Assembly (NCBI GenBank): GCA_937995535.1
Contig: CALKJU010000040.1
Coordinates: 62,001 to 126,000 of the forward strand
Direction of reading: 5' to 3'
DNA from: an uncultured Alphaproteobacteria bacterium
GTDB lineage: Bacteria; Pseudomonadota; Alphaproteobacteria; Geminicoccales; Geminicoccaceae
DNA: 64,000 nt
The notes below the pieces were generated by a model. That model searched no databases. It was not told the origin of the DNA and was given only the letters and a program-made list of their open reading frames with translations. This document shows, piece by piece, positions 43,838 through 53,015 of the stretch. The translations under genes and the position numbers were made by a program. Every line of letters begins with the position of its first letter. The stretch's first letter is position 1.

Positions 43838-45196
43838 TCACCCCAGCCCGCGCGCCCGCGCTACCGCGTGGACGGCGCGGGCCGCGGCGGTGACGGCGCG
43901 GTCGAGCTGGTCCTGGGTGGCGATCAGCGGCGGGGCCATCTCGAAGGCGTGGCCGATCGCGCAGGCGAGCACGCCGCTCTCGTCGCGCATGTGGCGGACG
44001 ACGGCGGCCACCGTGTCGTCGGCGAACGGCGCCTTGGTGGCGCGGTCGGCGGTCAGCTCGACGGCATGCCAGTGGCCGATCCCGCGCACCTGCGCGACGA
44101 TCGGCTGCCCACCCAACGCGTCCTCGAGCGCCTGCCGCAGATATTCGCCGTTCTGCTTGGCGCGCGGAATCAGCCCGTCGCGCTCCTTGATGCGGATCGC
44201 GGCATTGGCGGCCGCGGCGCAGGCGGCATGGCCGCTGAAGGTGTGGACGTGGCGGAACATCGGGATGGCGTCGGCGATCTCGCCGCGCGTGAGCACCGCC
44301 CCCATCGGCGCGTAGCCGGCGGTCAGCGCCTTGGCCACGGTCATGATGTCGGGCTCGAGCCCGTAATGCTCGCAGGCGAACCATGCTCCGGTGCGGCCGA
44401 AGCCGGTGATCACCTCGTCGGCGATCAGCAGCACGCCGTGCCGGTCGCAGATCTCGCGCACGCGCTGCCAGTAGCGCCGTGGCGGGATCTGCACCCCGTG
44501 CGCCTGCATGATCGGCTCACCGATGAAGGCCGCGACCAGCTCCGGACCCTCGAGCTCGATCTGCCGCTCGAGCGCGGTCGCGCACAGCTCGGCGTAGCTC
44601 TCCTCGTCCATGCCGAACGGGTTCGTCCAGCCGGTCGGGTTGGGCACGAAGCTGTGCCCGGGGACACGCGCGTCGGGGACGTCGCGCACCGGGAGCCAGT
44701 CGGTCACCGACAGTGCCCCCATGGTCGCGCCGTGATACGCCGTCCAGCGCGAGATGGTCTTGTAGGCCTTGGGCTTGCGGCCGGAGGCCTGCTGGTACTG
44801 GCGGGCCAGCTTGAGGGCGCACTCGACCGCCTCCGAGCCGCCGCTGACGAACATCACCCGGTCGAGCCGCCCGGGCGCGAGCCGCGCCAGGGTCGCCGCC
44901 AGCGCGATCGTCGGCGGGGCGAGGTGCGCCGCCGTGCCGACATAGTGGAGCGTCGCCAGCTGCTGCTGGACGGCCGCGGCGATCTCGCGGTTGCCGTAGC
45001 CGAGGCTGTTGGCCCGCGTGTGCGAGCCCATCATGTCGAGGTAGGTGCGGCCGTGGATGTCGGTCAGCTCGCAGCCCTCGCCGCGCACGTAGACCACCGG
45101 CTCGCTCTCCGCGCCGCCGTGCGCGACCAGCGGCATCAGGCAGTGCGCGCGGGCCTGCTGGAGCAGATGCCCGGCGTCGCGGCCGTCCTCGGTCAT
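43838..45196 (-). CDS. class III pyridoxal-phosphate aminotransferase
   Basis: 452 residues from the ATG at 45196. PLP-binding features: FVSGGSEAVECALKLARQY, ISRWTAYHGATMGAL, the Asp in LLIADEVITGFGRTG, and the Schiff-base Lys in VAKALTAGYAPMGAV. HTFSGHAACAAAANAAI follows. The set is complete, so it is active, but substrate is not determined by these motifs (omega-amino acids, taurine, beta-alanine or putrescine are all served by this class). Divergent from dodecin (146 nt). Confidence 0.9.
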   Translation of the reverse strand: MTEDGRDAGHLLQQARAHCLMPLVAHGGAESEPVVYVRGEGCELTDIHGRTYLDMMGSHTRANSLGYGNREIAAAVQQQLATLHYVGTAAHLAPPTIALAATLARLAPGRLDRVMFVSGGSEAVECALKLARQYQQASGRKPKAYKTISRWTAYHGATMGALSVTDWLPVRDVPDARVPGHSFVPNPTGWTNPFGMDEESYAELCATALERQIELEGPELVAAFIGEPIMQAHGVQIPPRRYWQRVREICDRHGVLLIADEVITGFGRTGAWFACEHYGLEPDIMTVAKALTAGYAPMGAVLTRGEIADAIPMFRHVHTFSGHAACAAAANAAIRIKERDGLIPRAKQNGEYLRQALEDALGGQPIVAQVRGIGHWHAVELTADRATKAPFADDTVAAVVRHMRDESGVLACAIGHAFEMAPPLIATQDQLDRAVTAAARAVHAVARARGLG

Positions 45197-45267
45197 GGCG
45201 CTCCCTCCCGTCGCCTGCAGCCTAGCCGAGCCGGCCGGGCCGGCAATCCTCGCTGCCGCGGCATGCC

Positions 45268-45296
45268 TTGTGGCCGGCACCCGACGCCGCTAGCGT
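45268..45296 (+). promoter_or_regulatory. candidate promoter for the dodecin gene
   Basis: TTGTGG at 45268-45273 and TAGCGT at 45291-45296 with a 17-nt spacer. The start codon is 46 nt further on. The -10 match is weak (3/6), though alphaproteobacterial promoters tolerate that. No operator-like repeat is visible. Confidence 0.3.
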
Positions 45297-45342
45297 CGTC
45301 GGTTACGTCGGCTGCCGAGCCGGCGCGGAAGGGGAGGATGCC

Positions 45343-45546
45343 ATGTCCGTCGCGCGTGTGACCGAGATCTCGGCGACCTCGAGCAAGAGCTTCGAGGATG
45401 CCACCAGCCAGGGCATCGCCCGCGCCGCCAAGACGCTACGCAACATCACCTCGGCCTGGGTCAAGGAGCAGCAGGTCCGGGTCAAGGACGGGCGGATCAC
45501 CGAATACCAGGTCAACCTGATGGTGACCTTCATCCTCGACGACTGA
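45343..45546 (+). CDS. dodecin, flavin-binding storage protein
   Basis: 67 residues from the ATG at 45343, preceded by GGGGAGGA. Typical dodecin sequence: VTEISATSSKSFEDA, the helix GIARAAKTLRNITSAWVKEQ with the flavin-stacking Trp, and ITEYQVNLMVTFILDD with the Gln that contacts the isoalloxazine. Forms a hollow dodecamer storing riboflavin, FMN or CoA in homologues. Given the flavoprotein- and heme-rich genome region, flavin buffering is reasonable. It converges with comM (11 nt). Confidence 0.95.
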   Translation: MSVARVTEISATSSKSFEDATSQGIARAAKTLRNITSAWVKEQQVRVKDGRITEYQVNLMVTFILDD

Positions 45547-45557
45547 CCCGCGCCAGC

Positions 45558-47123
45558 TCAGCGGCGCTGTGGGGCGATCCGGCGGAAGGCGACGGCCTCG
45601 GCGACGTGCGGGCGCGCGACCGTCCCGGCCCCGTCGAGGTCGGCGATGGTCCGCGCGACCCGCAGGATGCGGTTGTAACCGCGGGCGGTGAGCCGGAGCT
45701 GCTCGGCGGCACGACGCAGCAGGTCCAGGGCCGGAGGCTGGAGCACGACGAGGCGTTCCAGCAGCTCGCCGTCGAGCTCGGCGTTGGTGCGCAGCTCCGG
45801 CCGACCGGCCGCGGCGAGGCGCTCGGCCTGTGCGTGGCGCGCGGCGAGGACGCGGGCCCGGACCTCCGCCGTGCCCTCCCGCGGTGCCGGCAGCGCCATT
45901 TCGGCCGCGCTCACCGCCGGCACGTCGACATGCAGGTCGATCCGGTCGAACAGCGGTCCCGAGATGCGGCCCTGATAGTCGGCGGCACAGCGCGGGGCGC
46001 GGGTGCAGGCCAGCGCCGGGTCGTCGAAATGCCCGCAGCGGCACGGGTTCATTGCCGCCACGAGCTGGACGCGGGCGGGATAGGTGACGTGCAGATTGGC
46101 GCGCGCGACGGTCACCTTGCCGGTTTCGAGCGGCTGGCGCAACGCCTCCAGCACCTGCCGCTGGAACTCGGGCAGCTCGTCGAGGAACAGCACGCCTTTG
46201 TGGGCGAGGGAGACCTCGCCCGGCCGGGCGTGGCTGCCACCACCGACCATCGCCGCCATCGAGGCCGCGTGATGCGGGCTGCGGAACGGGCGGCGGCGCG
46301 ACAGCCGCCCGGCCTGCAGCGCGCCGGCGACGCTCGCGATCATGCTGACCTCGAGCGTCTCGGCGGGATCGAGCGGCGGCAGGAGGCCGACCAGCCGTGC
46401 CGCCAGCAGCGACTTCCCGGCACCGGGCGGGCCGACCATGAGGAGATTGTGCGCGCCGGCGGCGGCGATCTCCAGCGCCCGCTTGGCCGTCTCCTGGCCC
46501 TTCACGTCACGCAGGTCGGGATAGTCGAGCTCGTCCTCGGCCAGCGCCGGCTCGGGCGGGCTCAGCACCTGCCAGCCACGCGCATGATTGATCAGGGCGA
46601 GCAGGCTGGGCGCCGCGAGGATCGCGATCTCGTCCTTGAGCCACGCCGCCTCGCCGCCATTGGCAGCGGGGCAGATCAGGCCCAGACCGCGCTCCGAGGC
46701 CGCCACGGCAGCGGCCAGCACGCCGGATACCGGGCGCAGACTGCCATCAAGGCCAAGCTCGCCGAGCGCGAGACGGCCGTCGATCGTGTCGCTCGGCAGG
46801 ACGCCCATGACCGCGAGCAGCCCCAGTGCGATCGGCAGGTCGAAATGCGCCCCCTCCTTGAGCAGGTCGGCCGGCGCGAGGTTGACCGTGATCCGTCGCG
46901 GCGGAAGGGCGAGGCCCATCGCCCCGAGCGCCGCGCGGACCCGTTCGCGGCTTTCCGCGACCGCCTTGTCCGGCAGACCGACGATCGAGAAGGCCGGCAG
47001 TCCGTTGCTGAGCTGGACCTCGACCTCGACATCGGCGGCGTCGAGGCCGACGAAGGCGAGCGCGCGCACGCAGGCGGTGGTGATGGCCGGGCGCGACGAC
47101 TGCTCCTGCAGGCTGGCTGACAC
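45558..47123 (-). CDS. comM: ComM/YifB-type Mg-chelatase-like AAA+ ATPase
   Basis: 521 residues. An N-terminal Lon-substrate-like domain (GLPAFSIVGLPDKAVAESRE, VNLAPADLLKEG), then AAA+ with Walker A GPPGAGKSLLAARL at about 225 and Walker B GVLFLDELPEF at about 310, a sensor region, a Cys cluster (CRCGHFDDPALAC, CAADYQGR) and the C-terminal LTARGYNRILRVARTIADL. ComM is a bidirectional branch-migration helicase for integration of transforming DNA. It is widespread and not proof of competence. The start follows the DUF2062 stop by 66 nt. Confidence 0.93.
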   Translation of the reverse strand: MSASLQEQSSRPAITTACVRALAFVGLDAADVEVEVQLSNGLPAFSIVGLPDKAVAESRERVRAALGAMGLALPPRRITVNLAPADLLKEGAHFDLPIALGLLAVMGVLPSDTIDGRLALGELGLDGSLRPVSGVLAAAVAASERGLGLICPAANGGEAAWLKDEIAILAAPSLLALINHARGWQVLSPPEPALAEDELDYPDLRDVKGQETAKRALEIAAAGAHNLLMVGPPGAGKSLLAARLVGLLPPLDPAETLEVSMIASVAGALQAGRLSRRRPFRSPHHAASMAAMVGGGSHARPGEVSLAHKGVLFLDELPEFQRQVLEALRQPLETGKVTVARANLHVTYPARVQLVAAMNPCRCGHFDDPALACTRAPRCAADYQGRISGPLFDRIDLHVDVPAVSAAEMALPAPREGTAEVRARVLAARHAQAERLAAAGRPELRTNAELDGELLERLVVLQPPALDLLRRAAEQLRLTARGYNRILRVARTIADLDGAGTVARPHVAEAVAFRRIAPQRR

Positions 47124-47152
47124 CGCGGTCCTCCATGGGCGCGGCGAGCCTA

Positions 47153-47168
47153 TCGCGTGATTACGCGA
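47153..47168. repeat. short perfect inverted repeat between DUF2062 and comM genes
   Basis: TCGCGT-GATT-ACGCGA, 6-bp arms and a 4-nt loop, located 22 nt after the DUF2062 stop and 30 nt before the comM start. It could form a small hairpin, but no T-tract follows on the minus strand, so a Rho-independent terminator is not supported. An operator is possible. Confidence 0.35.
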
Positions 47169-47189
47169 AATTCATCACTGATCATCGCG

Positions 47190-47753
47190 TCATGGGCGAG
47201 GCGGGCCCTGGACCGGAACCAGCCGGCCGGCGGCCTTGGCCATCCGCCGCCGGCGGCGGCGCTCCTGGAAGGCGGTGATCGGGCGGAGCAGCAGGAGGTA
47301 GCTCACCACCCAGGCGACCACCGCCACGGGCAGCGAGCCGATCAGCATCGGCCAGAAGAACGCCCACAGATTGTCGACCAGCCCTTCGAAGCCCAGCGCG
47401 GTGATGCTGTAGGCTTTCTGCCCGAGAAGCCAGCAGCCGACACGGTAGCTGGCGGCGAACATCAACGGGAAGGTCCAGGGGTTGCCGGCCAGCGTGCCGA
47501 GCGCGGCGGCGAGCATGTTGCCGCCGCACAGCCAGGCGAAGGCGAAGGCGAGAACGAAGTGCAGGCCGAGCAGGGGCATGAACGAGACCGCGATGCCGCA
47601 GGCGAGGCCGGCGGCGATGCTGTGCGGTGTCCCCGGCAGACGCTGGATCCGCATGAGCAGGTACCGGCCGGCGCGCCGCCAGCCGATATACGGCCAGAGG
47701 AGATCGCGCACTCGCTCGGCCCATGCGAGTTTCCGTCGCCTTGCGAACACCAT
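47190..47753 (-). CDS. DUF2062 membrane protein
   Basis: 187 residues from the ATG at 47753. Starts with basic FARRRKLAWAERVRDLL, then three to four helices: SIAAGLACGIAVSFMPLLGLHFVLAFAFAW is split by a GLH turn typical of DUF2062, followed by GGNMLAAALGTLAGNPWTFP and two C-terminal helices. The very basic tail (ERRRRRRMAK) is cytoplasmic. Inner-membrane protein of unknown function, often near glycosyltransferase or relA genes. Here it lies 80 nt from the relA/spoT stop, in the same direction. Confidence 0.9.
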   Translation of the reverse strand: MVFARRRKLAWAERVRDLLWPYIGWRRAGRYLLMRIQRLPGTPHSIAAGLACGIAVSFMPLLGLHFVLAFAFAWLCGGNMLAAALGTLAGNPWTFPLMFAASYRVGCWLLGQKAYSITALGFEGLVDNLWAFFWPMLIGSLPVAVVAWVVSYLLLLRPITAFQERRRRRRMAKAAGRLVPVQGPPRP

Positions 47754-47833
47754 GCCGCGGTTCCGGTGACACCCCCCTCGTTGCACCTATCCATAGCGAA
47801 GCCGCGGGCGAAGGCTAGCCTGCCGGCCGTTGC

Positions 47834-50098
47834 CTAGGCGTAAACGCGCTCCACCGAGCTGACGCTCGCGCTCGCCCGCAGCGCCCCCAGCACGCGCTGC
47901 AGCTGGTCGAGCCCGTCGACCTCCACATCGAGGAAGATCTCGTACAGATCCGGGGCGCGATGGCCGAACCGGACATCGACGATGTTGCCGCCCTGCTTGC
48001 CGATCACGGTGCTCACCGCACCGAGCGCGCCGGGCTTGTTGAGCGCCATCACCGCCAGCCGGGCCGCCGTGCGGACCTCCGTGGCGCGCATGTCCCACGA
48101 GAGATCGACCGAGCTGTCGGCGGCGTCGGCGGCCCGCTGCAGGGTCGGACAGTGGGTCGCGTGGATGGTGACCGGGCGGCCGGTCCGGATCAGCCCGACG
48201 ATCGGCTCGCCGCGAACCGGATGGCAGCAGCCGGCGAACTGGAAGGCGATGCCCGGGGGCAGGCCGGCGATCGGCGAGAGGGCGTCGCGCGCCGGCTCGC
48301 TGCGGCGCCGCAGGGGCACGATCTTGGCGCTCGGCCGCTCCGGCTCGTCATGGCCGAGCTCGGCGCGGCAGGCCTCGATGACGAGGCGCACCGCGGTCGA
48401 GCCCTCCCCGACCGCCGCCAGCAGATCGTCGACCGTCCGGTGCGGGAGCGCGGCGACGACGCGCTCGAGCAGGCGTTCGCCGAGCTGGAACCCCTCGGCC
48501 TTGGCGGCGCGCTGGAGCTGGTCGCGGCCCTGTTGGATGAACTCCTCACGCTTGCGCGAGCGGAGGTAGCGGCGGATCCGGGCGCGCGCCTTGCCGGTGA
48601 CGACGATGCGTTCCCACGCGGCCGAGGGCGCGGCGTTCTTGCTCGTGATGATCTCGACCTGGTCGCCGTTCTGCAGGGCGTAGCGGAGCTGCACCATGCG
48701 GCCGTCGACGCGCGCCCCGACGCAATGGTCGCCGACCTCGGAGTGCACCGCGTAGGCGAAATCGATCGGCGTGGCGCCACGTGGCAGGGCGATGATGTCG
48801 CCCTTGGGCGTGAAACAGAACACCTGGTCCTGGAACATCTCGAGCTTGGTGTTCTCGAGAAACTCCTCGGGACCGGCGGTATGCTCGAGGATGTCGAGGA
48901 GTTCGCGGATCCAGCGATATTGCCGACCTTCGTGGCTCGGCGCGCCCTGCTTGTAGGCCCAGTGCGCGGCCACGCCGAACTCGCAGACCTCGTCCATCTC
49001 GGCGGTGCGGATCTGCACCTCGATCTTGCGCCGCTCGGGGCCGAAGATCGTCGTGTGCAGCGAGCGGTAGCCGTTCGGCTTGGGCGTGCTGATGAAGTCC
49101 TTGAAGCGCCCGGGCATCATCGCATAGGCGCCGTGGACCACGCCGAGCGCCGCGTAACAGTCGGCGACACTGCCGACGACGACCCGGAAGGCGATGATGT
49201 CGGCGAGCTGCTCGAAGCTGACGTTCTTGCGCTGCATCTTGCGCCAGATCGACAGCGGCGTCTTCTCGCGGCCGGTGATCTCGGCGGCGATGCCCGCCCG
49301 TGCGAGGGTGCCGCGGAGCTGCTCGACGATGCGCTCGACGAGGCCGTCATCGTCGCGGCGCAGCTGGCGCAGCCGGTGCAGGATGCTCTCGCGCGCATCG
49401 GGCATCAGCTCGGCGAAGGCGAGGTCGGCGAGCTCGGCCTGCATCTCGGCCATGCCGATGCGCTCGGCGAGCGGTGCGTAGATCTCCATCGTCTCGCTGG
49501 CGATCCGCCGGCGCCGCGCCGGGTCGTCGATGAAATGCAGCGTGCGCATATTGTGCAGGCGGTCGGCGAGCTTGATCAGCAGAACCCGGATGTCGTCCGA
49601 CATCGCGAGCAGCAGCTTGCGAAAATTCTCGGCCTGCGCGGTCTGCGCCGACTGCAGCGGCAGGCGGGTCAGCTTGGTCACGCCGTCGACCAGTCGCGCC
49701 ACCTGCGGCCCGAACAGCCGCTCGATCTCGGCCAGCGTGGCGCCGGTGTCCTCGATCACGTCGTGGAGCAGGCCGGTGGCGATCGACGCGCTGTCGAGCT
49801 TGTAGGCGGTCAGGATGCCGGCGACCTCGACCGGGTGGTGGAAGTAGGGATCACCACTGGCCCGAAGCTGCGAGCCGTGCGCCTTCATGGCGAAGACGTA
49901 GGCGCGGTTGAGCAGGTCCTCGTCGGCGTTGGGGTCGTAGGCCTTGACCCGCTCGACCAGCTCGTACTGGCGGAGGATCGGGCGGCGCGACGACGCGGGC
50001 ACGGCCCCGCGTCGCGTCGCCGGCAAAGGCGCGGGAGCCGGGGGCGGAACAGCGACGGCGGCCGCCGGGCTGGGCTGAGAGACCGCCTCCGTCGCCAT
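47834..50098 (-). CDS. bifunctional (p)ppGpp synthetase/hydrolase RelA/SpoT (Rsh)
   Basis: 754 residues. The hydrolase HD domain is intact (HHPVEVAGIL, LLHDVIEDT at about 85-115) and the synthetase region keeps FISTPKPNGYRSLHTT and EVQIRT (about 320-365). The TGS domain (FTPKGDIIALPRGATPIDFAYAVH) and C-terminal ACT domain (LAVMALNKPGALGAVSTVIG) follow. It should both make and degrade (p)ppGpp, the stringent-response alarmone, as single Rsh proteins do in Alphaproteobacteria. An extra Ala/Pro-rich N-terminus of 35 residues precedes the HD domain. It follows rpoZ by 25 nt, the classic order. Confidence 0.95.
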   Translation of the reverse strand: MATEAVSQPSPAAAVAVPPPAPAPLPATRRGAVPASSRRPILRQYELVERVKAYDPNADEDLLNRAYVFAMKAHGSQLRASGDPYFHHPVEVAGILTAYKLDSASIATGLLHDVIEDTGATLAEIERLFGPQVARLVDGVTKLTRLPLQSAQTAQAENFRKLLLAMSDDIRVLLIKLADRLHNMRTLHFIDDPARRRRIASETMEIYAPLAERIGMAEMQAELADLAFAELMPDARESILHRLRQLRRDDDGLVERIVEQLRGTLARAGIAAEITGREKTPLSIWRKMQRKNVSFEQLADIIAFRVVVGSVADCYAALGVVHGAYAMMPGRFKDFISTPKPNGYRSLHTTIFGPERRKIEVQIRTAEMDEVCEFGVAAHWAYKQGAPSHEGRQYRWIRELLDILEHTAGPEEFLENTKLEMFQDQVFCFTPKGDIIALPRGATPIDFAYAVHSEVGDHCVGARVDGRMVQLRYALQNGDQVEIITSKNAAPSAAWERIVVTGKARARIRRYLRSRKREEFIQQGRDQLQRAAKAEGFQLGERLLERVVAALPHRTVDDLLAAVGEGSTAVRLVIEACRAELGHDEPERPSAKIVPLRRRSEPARDALSPIAGLPPGIAFQFAGCCHPVRGEPIVGLIRTGRPVTIHATHCPTLQRAADAADSSVDLSWDMRATEVRTAARLAVMALNKPGALGAVSTVIGKQGGNIVDVRFGHRAPDLYEIFLDVEVDGLDQLQRVLGALRASASVSSVERVYA

Positions 50099-50123
50099 CG
50101 CCCTGCCGCCCGGACCGGTCCGG

Positions 50124-50483
50124 TCAGTCGCCGTCGGCGACGTCGTGCTCGCTGTAGCTCACACCTTCAGGCATCGGCGCTACCACGCCGACCTCCTGTG
50201 GCGGGATCAGCGCCTCCAGCTCCTCGGCCAGATCGCGCGGCTCCTCGCCGTCGGACTCGATGTGGCGCCGCAGACCGTGCACGAGCTCGTAGCGCAGATG
50301 ATCGAGATCGATCGTGCCGGCCGCGACCTCGCGCAGGGCGACGACCGGGTTCTTGTCGTTGTCGCGATCGACGGTGAGCGCCGCGCCGGCGGAGATGTCG
50401 CGCGCGCGCTGCGCGGCGATCATCACCAGCTCGAAGCGCGACGGGACGCGCTCGACGCAGTCCTCGACCGTAATGCGGGCCAT
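50124..50483 (-). CDS. rpoZ: RNA polymerase omega subunit
   Basis: 119 residues. Starts MARITVEDCVERVPSRFELV, the omega signature, with AAQRARDISAGA and DNDKNPVVALREVA following. The C-terminal half is acidic, as in alphaproteobacterial omega. It promotes polymerase assembly and mediates (p)ppGpp response in some bacteria, in line with being the gene before relA/spoT. Preceded by GAGGAAAG about 10 nt upstream. Confidence 0.97.
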   Translation of the reverse strand: MARITVEDCVERVPSRFELVMIAAQRARDISAGAALTVDRDNDKNPVVALREVAAGTIDLDHLRYELVHGLRRHIESDGEEPRDLAEELEALIPPQEVGVVAPMPEGVSYSEHDVADGD

Positions 50484-50505
50484 GGTGCGGTGCTTTCCTC
50501 AAGCG

Positions 50506-50511
50506 ATCATA
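50506..50511 (-). promoter_or_regulatory. candidate -10 box of the rpoZ-relA/spoT operon
   Basis: On the minus strand TATGAT (5/6 to TATAAT), 22 nt upstream of the rpoZ start. No convincing -35 hexamer at 16-18 nt spacing was found, so the assignment rests on the -10 only. The transcript leader would be about 15 nt and would contain the GAGG ribosome site. Confidence 0.35.
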
Positions 50512-50668
50512 CCGAGAACGCCTCTTAATGTAGGCGCCCGGTCGCCGCAAGCGAAGGGCGGTCCCGGGCCGCACCGTAGGCGCAGCGGACGCCGCCCGCG
50601 CTGCCGCGTGACAGAACCGCGGCGCTCGTCTAGGTGCGCCGCAGCGCCTGTTGCGCCGGATCCCAGCG

Positions 50669-51331
50669 ATGGCCACCTTGCCGATCAGCACCGCCCGACC
50701 GACCGACCGCTTGGCCGTCTTCATCGACGGCGCCAATCTCTATCAGACCGCGCGCGCGCTCGGGTTCGACATCGACTACAAGCGTCTGCTGCGCGTCCTG
50801 TCGGCGGACTGCCGCTTCGTTCGCGCGTACTATTATACGGCGTTGATGGACGAGCAGGAGTACTCGCCGATCCGGCCGCTCGTCGACTGGCTGGACTACA
50901 ACGGCTATACCATGGTGACCAAGCCGTTGCGCGAGTACGGTCCGTCGGGGCGGCGCAAGTACAAGGGCAACATGGACGTCGACATCGCCGTCGATGCCAT
51001 GGAGCTGGCACCACATCTCGATCACGTCGTGCTGGTCTCCGGCGACGGCGACTTCCGGCGTCTCGTCGAGGCCCTGCAGCGGCGCGGCGTGCGGGTCACG
51101 GTGATCAGCACGCTGCGCACGCAGCCGCCGATGGTGGCGGACGAGCTGCGCCGCCAGGCCGATGTGTTCATCGACCTCGTCGAGCTGCAGGCGAGCATCG
51201 CCCGCGAGCATCCGGCCCGCAGCCAGTCCTTCTCCGCCGCCGAGATCGAGGAGGGCGACGAGGAGTACGACGAGGAGGAGGAGGAAGAAGGCGAAGAGGA
51301 CGAAGAGGACGAGGACGAGCCGCGGCGGTGA
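50669..51331 (+). CDS. NYN-domain (LabA/DUF88) protein with a strongly acidic tail
   Basis: 220 residues from the ATG at 50669. The NYN (PIN-like) fold is clear: LAVFIDGANLYQTARALG at about 14-31, FVRAYYYTALMD at about 50, DVDIAVDAMELA at about 108, and VLVSGDGDFRRLVEALQRRG at about 122. Four Asp in these segments form the metal/nuclease site. The last 35 residues are nearly all Glu/Asp (EEYDEEEEEEGEEDEEDEDE), which is unusual and may bind basic proteins or ribosomes. RNA processing is inferred for the family. The stop overlaps the uracil-DNA glycosylase start as GTGA. Confidence 0.9.
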   Translation: MATLPISTARPTDRLAVFIDGANLYQTARALGFDIDYKRLLRVLSADCRFVRAYYYTALMDEQEYSPIRPLVDWLDYNGYTMVTKPLREYGPSGRRKYKGNMDVDIAVDAMELAPHLDHVVLVSGDGDFRRLVEALQRRGVRVTVISTLRTQPPMVADELRRQADVFIDLVELQASIAREHPARSQSFSAAEIEEGDEEYDEEEEEEGEEDEEDEDEPRR

Positions 51332-52002
51332 CGGGCGCCGAGCCTGCGCCGGCGCGAGCCGACCCGCCCCACGACTGCGCGCGCTGCCCGCGTCTGGTCG
51401 CCTACCGGCAGCAGCTCAGAGATCGGCATCCGGACTGGCACAACGCGCCGGTGCCGTCGTTCGGCGACGCGACTGCGGCCCTGCTCGTCGTCGGCCTCGC
51501 TCCCGGGGCGGCCGGCGCCAACCGCACCGGGCGGCCGTTCACCGGCGATCATGCAGGGATCGTGCTGTACGGTGCGCTCGCACGGCAGGGGCTGGCGAAC
51601 GACCGCTTCGCCGCGCGGATCGACGATGGCCTCGAGCTGCGCGGCTGCCGGATCACCAATGCGATCCGCTGCGTGCCGCCGGGCAACCGCCCCGAGCCGG
51701 CGGAGATCTCGGCATGCCGCCCGTTCCTCGCCGCGGAGCTGACAACACCCCCCCGACCGGCAGTGGCACTCGCGCTGGGGCGGGTCGCCTGGCACGCGGT
51801 GCTCCGCGCCCTCGGCCTGCCGGCGACGTGCCACCCCTTCGCGCACGGCGCGGTCGCACGGCTCGATCACGGACCGATCCTGGTCGGCAGTTACCACACC
51901 TCGCGCTACAACATGAACACCGGGCGCCTGACCGAGGCGATGTTCGAGGCGGTGCTGGCCGAAGCCCGCCGGCTCGCCGACGCGGCGCGCAGCGGCGTCT
52001 AG
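51328..52002 (+). CDS. family 5 uracil-DNA glycosylase (4Fe-4S)
   Basis: 224 residues with a GTG start overlapping the NYN stop. It carries the four Cys pattern of iron-sulfur UDGs (CARCPRL at about 18, then C...CVPPGNRPEP and SACRPF at about 110-130). GLAPGAAGANRTGRPFTGDHAG matches the UDGb (family 5) active-site loop, where Ala replaces the catalytic Asp of other families. The second signature is GSYHTSRYNMNTGRLT, with the HxxxxN-type His. Removes uracil and other deaminated bases from DNA. The gene order NYN-UDG is seen in Alphaproteobacteria. Confidence 0.92.
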   Translation: MTGAEPAPARADPPHDCARCPRLVAYRQQLRDRHPDWHNAPVPSFGDATAALLVVGLAPGAAGANRTGRPFTGDHAGIVLYGALARQGLANDRFAARIDDGLELRGCRITNAIRCVPPGNRPEPAEISACRPFLAAELTTPPRPAVALALGRVAWHAVLRALGLPATCHPFAHGAVARLDHGPILVGSYHTSRYNMNTGRLTEAMFEAVLAEARRLADAARSGV

Positions 52003-52952
52003 CCGCCGGTCGTCTCGCGGAAGAAGCTGTCGATCTCGGCGAGCACCGCGGCACGGATCGGATCGCGCTCGATCAACAGCTCGTGGCGACCGGGGAAGCG
52101 GCGCAGCCGCGCCGCCGGCAGCCGGGCCGCGAACCGCTCGATGCTGCGGTTGCACACGATGCGTTCCTCGGCGGCCTGGCAGAGCAGCATCGGCGTCGTG
52201 ATCCGCTCGGCGAAGCCGGGCTGGCGGGTGAGCGCGATCGAACGCAGGCTGGCATCGAGCCAGCCCCAGGTGACGCCGCCGAGGGCGAGCTCCGGGCGCG
52301 TCTCCAGCAGGCTCGCGAACCGCTCGAAGCGGATCGGACAGCCGGTCAGCGGATTGCCCTCGAAGCGGCACCGGGCGATGTGGAAATCGCGCTGCCCCGG
52401 AGCGTAGCGCAGCCGCGCCCCGGCGCGCACGCTGGCGCGCGCAAGCAGGCGCGCCAGCGGCTCGGGCACCTTGATCTGCGCGATCCCGAACATCGGCGCG
52501 GTCATCGCCGCCGCGACGAAGCTCGCCGGCTCGTGGTACAGCCAGCGCAGGCCGACATGGCCGCCCATCGAATGGCCGAGCATCAGCCGCGGTGCCGGTG
52601 CCCCGGCGCGCTCGAGCGCGCGCAGGGCGTCGGCCAGGTCCTCGAGGTAGTGATCGAAGTCCTCGACATGGCCGCGCTGCCGGAACGGCCCGTCATGGCG
52701 CGACAGGCCCTGCCCGCGCCACTCCAGCACCGCCACGGCGAAGCCGAGACCGCACAGATCGAGTACCGCCTCCTCGTACTTCTCCACGAACTCGGCGCGG
52801 CCCGGGAGAATCAGGACCGTGCCACGGGCCGTCCGGCCCGGCTCGGCGAAGGCGAGCCGCAGCGGCGTCGCGCGGCCCGCCAGCGGCAGCGCCCGCCAGA
52901 GCGGCGCTCTCGTCGCGGCGAGTTCCTCCGGTTCGGCCAGGGCCATGCGCAT
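51999..52952 (-). CDS. alpha/beta hydrolase, lysophospholipase-like
   Basis: 317 residues from the ATG at 52952 (GAGG upstream; a TTG at 52964 is not supported). The nucleophile elbow is LGHSMGGHVGLRWL at about residue 117. VLILPGRAEFVEKYEE and VLEWRGQGLSRH match the Hydrolase_4/PldB group. LLCQAAEERIV and FPGRHELLIERD supply the acid and His. Probably a cytoplasmic monoacylglycerol lipase or lysophospholipase. Convergent with the UDG gene by a 4-nt overlap. Confidence 0.88.
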   Translation of the reverse strand: MRMALAEPEELAATRAPLWRALPLAGRATPLRLAFAEPGRTARGTVLILPGRAEFVEKYEEAVLDLCGLGFAVAVLEWRGQGLSRHDGPFRQRGHVEDFDHYLEDLADALRALERAGAPAPRLMLGHSMGGHVGLRWLYHEPASFVAAAMTAPMFGIAQIKVPEPLARLLARASVRAGARLRYAPGQRDFHIARCRFEGNPLTGCPIRFERFASLLETRPELALGGVTWGWLDASLRSIALTRQPGFAERITTPMLLCQAAEERIVCNRSIERFAARLPAARLRRFPGRHELLIERDPIRAAVLAEIDSFFRETTGG

Positions 52953-53015
52953 CGCACCTCGCAACCACGCGACAGGTAGCCGCGCCGGGCGCCTCGCGGA
53001 AGGCCGGCTGTGCCC

